NCBI GenBank assembly: GCA_017412025.1
Contig: JAFQOY010000138.1
Coordinates: 1 to 50,950 of the forward strand
Length of the DNA stretch: 50,950 nt
Reading direction: 5' to 3'
Origin: Clostridia bacterium
GTDB taxonomy: Bacteria > Bacillota_A > Clostridia > Christensenellales > Aristaeellaceae
A program made the translations under genes and the position numbers. Shown here piece by piece: positions 44,410 to 50,950 of the stretch. Positions within the stretch are counted from its first letter, which is position 1; each line of letters opens with the position of its first letter. The notes below the pieces were generated by a model. It searched no databases, was not told where the DNA came from, and was given only the letters and a program-made list of their open reading frames with translations.

Positions 44410-45543
44410 GTGAGCAGATTGAGCGGAAATCACAGGCTGGCAGCGCTTGCCCTCGGGCTTGGCGCTGCCTTTTTGATCATCATGACAGATGCGGACAGGA
44501 CGAAAATGGTGTATGCGCAGGGCGAATATGTGCAGGCGCTCGAAGGCGTTGCCAGTCCGTTTGCGGATGTGGCTAAGACGGTGATGCCATGCGTGGTCGG
44601 CGTCAGCAATCGTGCAAGCACATACAGCATCATCAGCGGACAGACGCAGCTTGTGGAACAGTCAACCGGTTCCGGCGTCGTGATTACGACGCAGGGACAT
44701 GTTGTGACGAATTATCACGTCATCGAAGGTGCGAGCGATGTGCAGGTGCTCTGGCAGGGACAGTATCTCAAGGCGGAGATTGTCGGCGTGGATGAACTGA
44801 CGGACCTTGCAGTTCTCAGAGTGCTTGAGGATGTGACGCTTCCGGCAGTCAAAATGGGGGACGCCCAGAATGTGCGTGTTGGCGACTGGGCGATTGTGAT
44901 TGGCAATCCGCTGGGAAAACAGTTTGCCGATACGGTGACGGTCGGCGTGGTTTCGGCGCTTGGCCGGGAGATAGAGGGATCGTCGTTTGTTAAAATGCTG
45001 CAGACAGACGCCGCAATCAATTCGGGCAACAGCGGAGGAGGCATGTTTAATACAAAAGGAGAACTCATCGGCATTCCGTCCTTGAAATTCAGCTCGTCAG
45101 GAAACAGGGGCATCGCCAGCATCGAAGGAATAGCAATGGCCATTCCGATGGACGTGGTACAGCCGGTAGTCGGAAGCCTGATTCAGTATGGAAAGGTGAC
45201 CAGGCCAAAGCTGGGCATATCGGTCATGACATTGCGCGGCAGTGAGGAGCCGACCAGAGGTATGATTCCGGCAGGCGTATATGTCAGCGCGGTCACCGAA
45301 GGCAGTCCGGCGCAGCGGGCGGGTATTCAGGCGCATGACATCATCATACGCGTTGATCATGAGCGCGTCATGCTGCATACCGATCTGACGAATCACATTG
45401 CAGCCAAAAAACCGGGAGATTCTGTTGAATTGACGGTGTACAGAATCCCGGGAATTGACGAGCTGACTGTGCAGGACAAAGTGCCCGAGGGCAGGGAGAT
45501 TGACTTTACCGTGGAACTGGAGCTCCCGGCGGAAACTACATAA
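44410..45543 (+). CDS. HtrA/DegP-type membrane-anchored serine protease with PDZ domain
   Basis: A 377-residue S1C protease. Residues 9-26 form a membrane anchor, placing the protease outside the cell. The catalytic triad is His103 (TNYHV), Asp132 (LTDLAV) and Ser208 (GNSGGG). A PDZ domain covers about 270-345 (GVYVSAVTEGSPAQRAGIQAHDIIIRVDHERV). It would degrade or refold damaged exported proteins. GTG 44410 has AGGATAAC upstream; TTG 44419, with GGGGTGA five bases ahead, is an equally good start. It is followed by a terminator and spoIVA. Confidence 0.94.
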   Translation: MSRLSGNHRLAALALGLGAAFLIIMTDADRTKMVYAQGEYVQALEGVASPFADVAKTVMPCVVGVSNRASTYSIISGQTQLVEQSTGSGVVITTQGHVVTNYHVIEGASDVQVLWQGQYLKAEIVGVDELTDLAVLRVLEDVTLPAVKMGDAQNVRVGDWAIVIGNPLGKQFADTVTVGVVSALGREIEGSSFVKMLQTDAAINSGNSGGGMFNTKGELIGIPSLKFSSSGNRGIASIEGIAMAIPMDVVQPVVGSLIQYGKVTRPKLGISVMTLRGSEEPTRGMIPAGVYVSAVTEGSPAQRAGIQAHDIIIRVDHERVMLHTDLTNHIAAKKPGDSVELTVYRIPGIDELTVQDKVPEGREIDFTVELELPAETT

Positions 45544-45546
45544 TCT

Positions 45547-45569
45547 GAAAACGGCTTACGGCCGTTTTC
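45547..45569 (+). terminator. Terminator after the HtrA gene
   Basis: Perfect 9-base arms, GAAAACGGC (45547-45555) and GCCGTTTTC (45561-45569), surround a 5-base TTACG loop. The T tract is part of the right arm and is short. Confidence 0.65.
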
Positions 45570-45570
45570 T

Positions 45571-45599
45571 GCATATTGTCCCATCTGCAGGCATACGCT
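45571..45599 (+). promoter_or_regulatory. Sigma-E-type mother-cell promoter for spoIVA
   Basis: GCATATT (45571-45577) and CATACGCT (45592-45599) are separated by 14 bases. They match the sigma-E consensus (kmATATT, N14-15, CATACAmT) at all -35 positions and 7 of 8 -10 positions. spoIVA is a known sigma-E gene in Bacillus. Confidence 0.72.
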
Positions 45600-45623
45600 T
45601 GCGTGACGGCAGGGAGGGATGGC

Positions 45624-47102
45624 ATGCAAGATTATAACCTGTACAAAGATATATCAGAAAGAACGCAGGGCGACGTATATATCGGCGTCGTCGGGCCGGT
45701 AAGAACGGGCAAGTCGACCTTTATCACAAGGTTTATCGAAAAGCTGGTGCTGCCTGGCATCGAGAATGCGCATATTAGGACGCGCGTATTGGATGAACTG
45801 CCGCAGAGCGGTTCCGGACGAACTGTGATGACAACACAGCCCACGTTTGTGCCGGGTGAAGCGGTGGAGGTTAAGCTTCCGGATGATAATCGCGTGAAGC
45901 TGAGGCTGATAGACAGCGTAGGGTATCTGGTTGACGGTGCGCTGGGTACGCAGGAAGGCGATATGCTGCGCATGGTGAAGACGCCCTGGTCAGATGCGGA
46001 TATACCGTTTGAGCGTGCTGCAGAGATCGGGACACAGAAGGTGATTGGCGAACACTCGACAATCGGGCTGGTGATTACCACAGACGGAACGGTTACTGAA
46101 TTGCCGAGAGCATCGTATGAAGCGGCGGAAGAACGCGTCGTGACGGAACTGAAGAACCTGAGAAAACCCTTTGCGGTGATTCTCAATACAGAAAACCCGG
46201 CTTCAATCAAAGCGGAAAACCTGAGGAAAAAGCTCGAAACCGTCTACGGCGTACCGGTGCTTGCGCTTAACGCAGCAAAGATTGAGGAAGAGGATATCCG
46301 GCTGGTTCTGGAAAGGGTGCTGTCTCAGTTCCCGGTAACATGCATGAAGCTGCATACGCCTGAGTGGCTTTGCACGCTGAGCGAAGAGCATGAACTGATC
46401 CGCAGCCTCTGCGAGACGATCAGCGAAAGCGTTCCGGAAGAGCTGCAGATCGGCGACATTGGCGCATTTGTACAGAGCCTGGCGCAGAATACATACGTTG
46501 ACAGCGTCATGGAGAAATCGATCGATCACGGAAGCGGAGAGGTTTCGCTGCAGATCAACTTGCGCGACGGTCTGTTCAATCAGGTGCTTGCAGAGCAGTG
46601 CGGAACGGAAATCAGAAGCGATGCGCATTTGCTTGCGCTGCTGAGCGAGCTGGTCAAAGCAAAGAAGGAGTATGATCACATAGCCTCAGCACTTCAGTCG
46701 GTACGCGAAACCGGATATGGACTGGTGCCGCCCATGCTGGAGGAATTGACGCTGCAGGAACCCGAAATCATGAAGCAGGGAGGGAAATTTGGCGTGAGGC
46801 TTCGTGCAAGCGCGCCAAGCCTGCATCTGATCCGGGTAGATATTAACACAGAGGTGTCGCCTGTTGTCGGTACGGAGCAGCAGTCGGAAGAAATGATCCG
46901 GTATCTTATGGATGGCTTTGAGCAGGATCCGCAAAAGATCTGGAGCAGCAATCTATTTGGAAAACCGCTGTATGATCTGGTTCGGGAAGGACTGTCCAAT
47001 AAGTTGATGCATATGCCGTCTGATACGCAGGTCAAGGTTCAGCAGACGCTTGAAAAGATCATCAATGAGGGCGGCGGCGGGATGGTATGTATCCTGCTGT
47101 AA
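45624..47102 (+). CDS. spoIVA: Stage IV sporulation protein A (spore coat morphogenetic ATPase)
   Basis: A 492-residue ATPase that polymerises on the forespore surface to form the coat basement layer. Walker A GPVRTGKST is at 24-32, in a TRAFAC-like nucleotide-binding domain. The middle domain and the C-terminal GGGGMVCILL tail, which contacts SpoVM and anchors the protein, are present. Length equals Bacillus SpoIVA (492). ATG 45624 follows AGGGAGGGA; the frame is open from 45576. A sigma-E promoter lies just upstream, and a strong terminator follows. Confidence 0.97.
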   Translation: MQDYNLYKDISERTQGDVYIGVVGPVRTGKSTFITRFIEKLVLPGIENAHIRTRVLDELPQSGSGRTVMTTQPTFVPGEAVEVKLPDDNRVKLRLIDSVGYLVDGALGTQEGDMLRMVKTPWSDADIPFERAAEIGTQKVIGEHSTIGLVITTDGTVTELPRASYEAAEERVVTELKNLRKPFAVILNTENPASIKAENLRKKLETVYGVPVLALNAAKIEEEDIRLVLERVLSQFPVTCMKLHTPEWLCTLSEEHELIRSLCETISESVPEELQIGDIGAFVQSLAQNTYVDSVMEKSIDHGSGEVSLQINLRDGLFNQVLAEQCGTEIRSDAHLLALLSELVKAKKEYDHIASALQSVRETGYGLVPPMLEELTLQEPEIMKQGGKFGVRLRASAPSLHLIRVDINTEVSPVVGTEQQSEEMIRYLMDGFEQDPQKIWSSNLFGKPLYDLVREGLSNKLMHMPSDTQVKVQQTLEKIINEGGGGMVCILL

Positions 47103-47103
47103 T

Positions 47104-47149
47104 AAAGACTGTCGGTCTGTAATGAAAAACAGACTGACAGTCTTTTATT
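47104..47149. terminator. Strong terminator after spoIVA
   Basis: AAAGACTGTCGGTCTGT (47104-47120) pairs with ACAGACTGACAGTCTTT (47129-47145), with one mismatch, around an 8-base loop, and is followed by TATTT. It could act on both strands. Confidence 0.86.
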
Positions 47150-47232
47150 TTATGAGGCAGAATTGACGAGAAATCTGGCGGTTTCCGTCCGAACCGGTAT
47201 AACAAAAGGATAAAAAACCAGCGAAACGATGT

Positions 47233-47260
47233 TTGCTTTTGCCCGGATATATGTTATAAT
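47233..47260 (+). promoter_or_regulatory. Promoter for the rnf operon
   Basis: A perfect TATAAT (47255-47260) is preceded by TG one base earlier (extended -10). TTGCTT (47233-47238) is at 16 bases. The predicted start near 47267 gives a leader of about 55 bases before the GTG at 47323. Confidence 0.7.
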
Positions 47261-47322
47261 GTAGCGTAACATTTTTTTCACTCAATGCTCTATTGTTTGA
47301 AAGCGAAGGGAGGAACTTGTCT

Positions 47323-48642
47323 GTGGCTACTACCCAGACATTTGGCGGCGGCGTCCATCCCCATGAGATTGGAAACGGCAAGAATGCGACCAATACTCAG
47401 GCGATTATGAACGCGGCTGCCCCGGCTCGAGTGACGATTGCCATGGCACAGCATCTGGGCGCGCCTGCGGCGTGCTGCGTGAAGGTGGGTCAGGTTGTCA
47501 ACATGGGTCAGGTCATCGGCGAAGCGCAGGGATTTATTTCCGCGCCTGTACACGCGTCCGTTTCCGGCAAGGTGGTTGCTTTGACGACCTGCCAGGTCGT
47601 CGGCGGCAGGAGTGTTCCTGCTGTTGTGATCGATAACGATTTTGAGGATCGTTGGGACGAGTCTGTCAAGCCTTGCGAGAATGTGGATGCGCTGACTGCT
47701 GAAGATATCGTAAGAATTGCCGGCGAGCGCGGCGTCGTCGGTCTTGGCGGCGCGGTGTTCCCCACGGCCGTCAAGCTCAACACGACGAAACTGGATCCCA
47801 AGCCGGACACGCTTGTCGTCAACGGCAGCGAATGCGAGCCGTACCTGACCAGCGATCACCGCATGATGGTCGAAAATGCCGGGCAAATCATTGATGGTAT
47901 CCGTTTTGCGATGAAGGCGACCGGCGTTTCCTGCGCCAAGGTCGGCATTGAGGACAATAAGCCCGATGCGATCGAGGCGATGAAAGCGGCTGCGACGGAA
48001 GGTATCGAGATCGTTGCCCTGCCGGCCAAGTATCCGCAGGGCTATGAAAAGATGCTGATCTATGCGCTGACCGGACGCAAGGTGCCCAACGGCAAGCTGC
48101 CCAGCGCTGTGCAGTGCGTGGTGATCAATGTTTCCACGTGCGCGGCTCTGTCTGCCGCCGTACGTGACGGACGCCCGATCATCGATCGCATTGTGACCGT
48201 TGCCGGCCGCGTGGGCGCTCCGTGCAACCTGCGTGTGCGCATCGGCGTGCCGCTGCTTGACGTCATCGATCAGGCCGGCGGCCTGACCGAAGGTGTGCGC
48301 AAGCTGATCTGCGGCGGCCCGATGATGGGTAAAGCGATTCCGTCTGCAAACGTTCCGATCACCAAGGGCTTCAGCGCGCTGCTGGCGCTTGGCGAGGAGG
48401 GCGTCAGCGCCGAGGAATCTGCCTGCATCCGCTGCGGCCGCTGCATGCGTGCCTGTCCGATGGGCCTGATGCCTGCGAAGATGGATGCCTTTGTCCGCCA
48501 TGGCGATTACAAGGGCGCACTGAATATCGGCGTGCTGAACTGCATGGAGTGCGGCTCCTGTACGTATTCCTGCCCGGCGAAGCGCGAGCTGCTGCAGTCC
48601 ATCCGCGTGGCCAAGTGCGTCGGCGGAAATACCAAGGCTTAA
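47323..48642 (+). CDS. rnfC: Ion-translocating ferredoxin:NAD+ oxidoreductase subunit RnfC
   Basis: A 439-residue soluble Rnf subunit carrying the NAD(H)/flavin site. GLGGAVFPTAVKL is the family nucleotide-binding block, and VNGSECEPYLTSDH follows. The C terminus has two [4Fe-4S] motifs: Cys368, 371, 374, 378 (CIRCGRCMRACP) and Cys407, 410, 413, 417 (CMECGSCTYSCP). The frame opens with TTG at 47293; GTG 47323, eight bases after GGGAGGA, is preferred. It is first in rnfC-rnfD-rnfG, matching the usual rnfCDGEAB order. The complex couples ferredoxin oxidation to NAD+ reduction and Na+ or H+ export. Confidence 0.96.
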   Translation: MATTQTFGGGVHPHEIGNGKNATNTQAIMNAAAPARVTIAMAQHLGAPAACCVKVGQVVNMGQVIGEAQGFISAPVHASVSGKVVALTTCQVVGGRSVPAVVIDNDFEDRWDESVKPCENVDALTAEDIVRIAGERGVVGLGGAVFPTAVKLNTTKLDPKPDTLVVNGSECEPYLTSDHRMMVENAGQIIDGIRFAMKATGVSCAKVGIEDNKPDAIEAMKAAATEGIEIVALPAKYPQGYEKMLIYALTGRKVPNGKLPSAVQCVVINVSTCAALSAAVRDGRPIIDRIVTVAGRVGAPCNLRVRIGVPLLDVIDQAGGLTEGVRKLICGGPMMGKAIPSANVPITKGFSALLALGEEGVSAEESACIRCGRCMRACPMGLMPAKMDAFVRHGDYKGALNIGVLNCMECGSCTYSCPAKRELLQSIRVAKCVGGNTKA

Positions 48643-48663
48643 CGAGTACGGAGGAACGTGAAA

Positions 48664-49608
48664 ATGGCTAATTATGTGATTTCGTCTTCTCCGCATCTGC
48701 GCGATCGTGTGACGACCAGGAGCATCATGCAGGATGTCTGCATCGCGATGCTGCCGGCTTGTCTGGCCGGCGTCCTGTTCTTTGGCTATCGCGCGGCGGT
48801 GATCCTCGTTCTGGCCGTTGCCGCTGCCGTCCTGAGCGAGAAGTTCTACTGCAAGGCTGCTCATATCAAGGATACCACCGGCGATTTCAGCGCCGTGGTG
48901 ACCGGCATGCTGCTGGCTATGAATCTTCCTTCTACGGTTCCGTTCTGGATGCCGGTCGTCGGCAGCATCATTGCGATCCTGCTGGTCAAGATGATTTTCG
49001 GCGGTATCGGTCAGAACTTCATGAACCCGGCTCTGGCTGCCCGCGCAATCCTTGCGCTGTCCTGGGCGAATGTCATGAATTCCTTTGCTGCTCCGGCGTT
49101 TGGCAATCTTGCGGGCGTGGATACCATCGCTTCTGCGACGCCGATCTCCGGCGCTGCTTCCGGCAGCTTCACCCTGACGCAGCTGATGCTGGGCAACATT
49201 CCGGGCACCATCGGCGAGACCTGCAAGATCGCGCTGCTGATCGGCGCTGCTTATCTGTTCTTCCGTCAGGTGATCACCTGGCACATTCCGGCGGCCTTCA
49301 TCGGTTCCTTTGCCGTGTGTGCGTTCATCTGGAGCGGATTTGATTTCAACCAGGTCATGTATCAGCTGCTGTCCGGCGGCCTGATCCTTGGCGCGTTCTT
49401 CATGGCGACGGACTACTCTACGTCTCCGACGACGGCGAAGGGCAAGATCGTATTCGGACTTGGATGCGGCCTGCTGCTGTTCTGGTTCCGCTGCTGCAAG
49501 AAGACCCCGGCAGAGTGGTGTTCCTTTGCCATCCTGCTGATGAACGTCGTGTCTCCGCTGATTGAGCGCGTGACCGGCACCAAGAGCTTTGGGGAGGTTA
49601 AGAAGTAA
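48664..49608 (+). CDS. rnfD: Ion-translocating ferredoxin:NAD+ oxidoreductase subunit RnfD
   Basis: A 314-residue membrane subunit of Rnf with about eight to ten helices. It has SPHLRDRVTTRSIMQDVCIAMLPA at the start, FGGIGQNFMNPALAARAIL in the middle, and the flavin-attachment region ATDYSTSPTTAKG (248-260), where FMN would be esterified to Thr256 or Thr257. GGAGGA precedes the ATG at 48664 by eight bases (a GTG at 48658 is a weaker choice). The stop overlaps the rnfG start by one base (TAATG). Confidence 0.95.
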   Translation: MANYVISSSPHLRDRVTTRSIMQDVCIAMLPACLAGVLFFGYRAAVILVLAVAAAVLSEKFYCKAAHIKDTTGDFSAVVTGMLLAMNLPSTVPFWMPVVGSIIAILLVKMIFGGIGQNFMNPALAARAILALSWANVMNSFAAPAFGNLAGVDTIASATPISGAASGSFTLTQLMLGNIPGTIGETCKIALLIGAAYLFFRQVITWHIPAAFIGSFAVCAFIWSGFDFNQVMYQLLSGGLILGAFFMATDYSTSPTTAKGKIVFGLGCGLLLFWFRCCKKTPAEWCSFAILLMNVVSPLIERVTGTKSFGEVKK

Positions 49609-50950
49609 TGGGTGATATTTTCAAGCTCGCGCTTCGTCTCTTCGTTTTCGCGCTCGTGGCTGCTGTGGGGCTGGCGCTGACCAACGAAGTGACCAAGGGC
49701 CCGATCGAGGCCCAGAAGCTCGCGGCCAAGATGGAAGCGCTGGGTACGGTGCTCCCGGGCTGCGAATACGAACAGATTGCGTATGAAAACCTTGCCGAGG
49801 GCGCTGTCCTTGATGAGATCTTCATTGGTAAGGACGATTCCGGTGCGATTGCCGGCTATGCGCTGACTGCGGCTCCGCAGGGCTACGGCGGACCGATTCC
49901 GATCACCATCGGCGTCAGCACGGAAGGCCACGTGACGCAGACCTACGTCGGCGCTCTGCAGGAGACTGCGGGTCTGGGTACTAAGGTCGGCGAGGCGGAC
50001 TTCAAGGATCAGTTTATCGCCATTGCTGCTGATCCGGACACCCTTCGCGACGATGTGGATACCATCGGCGGCGCGACGGTTTCCTCTACTGCATTCGTAA
50101 ATGCGGTATCTGAGATGCTTGCCTATACCAAGAATACCCTCGGCATTGCGCCGAAGGCGGGCGATAAGGAAGCGGTGCTTGCCGCTGCCGCCGCCGCTGC
50201 GGGCAATGCTGAGCCGGTGATCACCACCAACGTCTACGACGTGAACGGATTCGGCGCGATGAAGGTGGAGGTTGCTGTTGACGACGCGGGCAAGATCGTG
50301 TCCGTCAAGGTTCTTGAGCACAATGAGACGCCGGGCTTCGGTGCGGATCTCGTCGCCGACACGGCTGTGTTTGACGCGCTGGTTGGCCAGGATATTGCCG
50401 GCGCCAAGATCGACGTGAAGGCTGGCGTGACCATGACCAGCAAGGCGATCAACGCTGCGCTGAAGGCTGCCGGTCCGCAGGTGCCGACCGACCCGTATAC
50501 CGTTAAAGGCTTTGACAAGTTTACCGTCCAGATCGCCATCAGCGACGGTCAGATCGCGGCCATCGCCGTTCCGGCGCATGGCGAAACCCCGGGCTTTGGT
50601 GCGGATCTCCTGACCGAGGATGCGCTTGCGGCTCTGGTTGGCCAGGACGCTGCTACCGCACAGGTGGATATCAAGGCCGGCGTAACCCTGACGAGCAAGG
50701 CGATCAACGAGGCGCTGAAGCAGGCTGCGCTTGCCAACGGCATCGAGCTGCCGGTTGAGGAGACTGTCGATACGACGGCTTCCACTACCGCTGAAGCGCC
50801 TGCCGAGGAAACTGCTTCTGCCGGTAAGGTGTATGAGACCAAGGGCTTCGGCGCGTTCAAGCTGGAGATCGAAGTGGCCGACGGCAAGATCGCTTCCGTG
50901 AAGTGCGTGGAGCACGGCGAGACTCCGGGCTTCGGCGCGGATATGCTGAC
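49608..50950 (+). CDS. rnfG: RnfG-like flavoprotein extended with tandem FMN-binding repeats, 3' truncated by window edge
   Basis: The frame from ATG 49608 stays open for 447 codons to the last base; the 3' end is not seen. Residues 7-25 are a membrane anchor. Domain 1 (about 26-175) is a normal RnfG FMN-binding domain, with DTIGGATVSST at 151-161 and flavin-acceptor Thr157. A poly-Ala linker (192-198) leads to three further units starting near Tyr210, Tyr297 and Tyr409. Units 2 and 3 end in D-x2-AGVT-x-TSKAIN, keeping threonines 275 and 360 at the acceptor position. All three carry H-[NG]-ETPGFGAD. An E/T/A-rich linker lies at about 382-406. Ordinary RnfG is about 200 residues. In a Gram-positive cell the whole tail would face outside. 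TAATG couples it to rnfD. Confidence 0.93.
   Translation, partial: MGDIFKLALRLFVFALVAAVGLALTNEVTKGPIEAQKLAAKMEALGTVLPGCEYEQIAYENLAEGAVLDEIFIGKDDSGAIAGYALTAAPQGYGGPIPITIGVSTEGHVTQTYVGALQETAGLGTKVGEADFKDQFIAIAADPDTLRDDVDTIGGATVSSTAFVNAVSEMLAYTKNTLGIAPKAGDKEAVLAAAAAAAGNAEPVITTNVYDVNGFGAMKVEVAVDDAGKIVSVKVLEHNETPGFGADLVADTAVFDALVGQDIAGAKIDVKAGVTMTSKAINAALKAAGPQVPTDPYTVKGFDKFTVQIAISDGQIAAIAVPAHGETPGFGADLLTEDALAALVGQDAATAQVDIKAGVTLTSKAINEALKQAALANGIELPVEETVDTTASTTAEAPAEETASAGKVYETKGFGAFKLEIEVADGKIASVKCVEHGETPGFGADML
50235..50462 (+). repeat. FMN-binding-like repeat 2 of RnfG
   Basis: Residues 210-285. It starts YDVNGFGAMKVEV, carries HNETPGFGADL at 238-248 and ends with DVKAGVTMTSKAIN (candidate flavin Thr275). 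It has the same order of elements as repeats 3 and 4. Confidence 0.82.
50496..50717 (+). repeat. FMN-binding-like repeat 3 of RnfG
   Basis: Residues 297-370. It starts YTVKGFDKFTVQI, carries HGETPGFGADL at 324-334 and ends with DIKAGVTLTSKAIN (candidate flavin Thr360). Repeats 2 and 3 are spaced 86 codons apart. Confidence 0.82.
50832..50950 (+). repeat. FMN-binding-like repeat 4 of RnfG, cut by window edge
   Basis: It begins at Tyr409 with YETKGFGAFKLEI and carries HGETPGFGADM at 436-446. The flavin-site part lies outside the window. It is closest to repeat 2. Confidence 0.78.

Noticed and set aside
2811..47149. Similar GACTG/CAGTC arms in the terminators at 2811 and 47104, considered as a dispersed repeat
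   Set aside because: The shared stretch is about ten bases and the flanks and loops differ, so coincidence or common terminator composition explains it.
47290..50915. Long minus-strand frames opposite rnfC, rnfD and rnfG
   Set aside because: The plus-strand Rnf genes have all expected motifs. The frame at 49413-50915 is a shadow of rnfG, whose own stop lies outside the window.

Overview
The window looks like chromosomal core sequence from an anaerobic, spore-forming member of the Bacillota (class Clostridia). SpoIIP, SpoIVA and a PdaB-type deacetylase indicate endospores. An oxygen-sensitive class III ribonucleotide reductase and an Rnf complex indicate strict anaerobiosis. RemA, YerC, PcrA, MutS2, HemZ and ZapA are typical Bacillota genes. 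Base composition looks moderately GC-rich (estimated by eye), which explains the many long open frames opposite real genes. No tRNA, rRNA, CRISPR array, phage or insertion sequence was seen. A finer placement within Clostridia would be a guess.

Layout. 1-2680 (+): a truncated RluA-type pseudouridine synthase, a HAD phosphatase and a DUF362 ferredoxin-like protein. 2870-6083 (-): an anaerobic dNTP operon, nrdD-nrdG-dut, with two NrdR boxes in its leader. 6451-7714 (+): a phosphoribosyltransferase and a three-LysM protein. 7768-11027 (-): a DUF512 radical-SAM/PDZ gene, der and plsY. 11185-12992 (-): DUF1614 and spoIIP. 13158-17600 (+): parE and parC. 17824-24267 (+): a pdaB-like deacetylase, a two-OB-fold SSB-like protein, then yerC-pcrA-ligA. 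24367-27616 (+): yicC-remA-gmk-rpoZ-coaBC. 27795-30387 (+): a small exported cysteine-containing protein, then secD-secF. 30519-38699 (+): recJ-relA-dtd-MBL hydrolase-hemZ and an unrecognised gene. 38737-44353 (+): cyclophilin, zapA, U32 peptidase and mutS2. 44410-47102 (+): an HtrA protease and spoIVA. 47323-50950 (+): rnfC-rnfD-rnfG, with rnfG running off the window.

The genes fall into anaerobic dNTP supply (nrdD, nrdG, dut), replication and repair (topoisomerase IV, PcrA, LigA, RecJ, MutS2, SSB-like), translation quality control and stress signalling (Der, Dtd, RelA, MutS2), envelope and export (PlsY, SecDF, HtrA, LysM), sporulation (SpoIIP, SpoIVA, PdaB-like) and redox energy conservation (Rnf).

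The most unusual feature is the terminal rnfG. After a normal flavin-carrying RnfG domain it continues in frame into at least three more FMN-binding-like repeats, the last one cut by the window edge. Two of these keep a threonine at the expected flavin-attachment position. On a Gram-positive cell this could form a surface-exposed chain of covalent flavins attached to the Rnf pump. Other points worth checking are the NrdR box pair, a sigma-E-type promoter ahead of spoIVA, a 40-base hairpin ahead of recJ, a hairpin that may both terminate transcription and mask the ribosome site of the LysM gene, and an apparent direct-repeat operator at the small exported protein gene.
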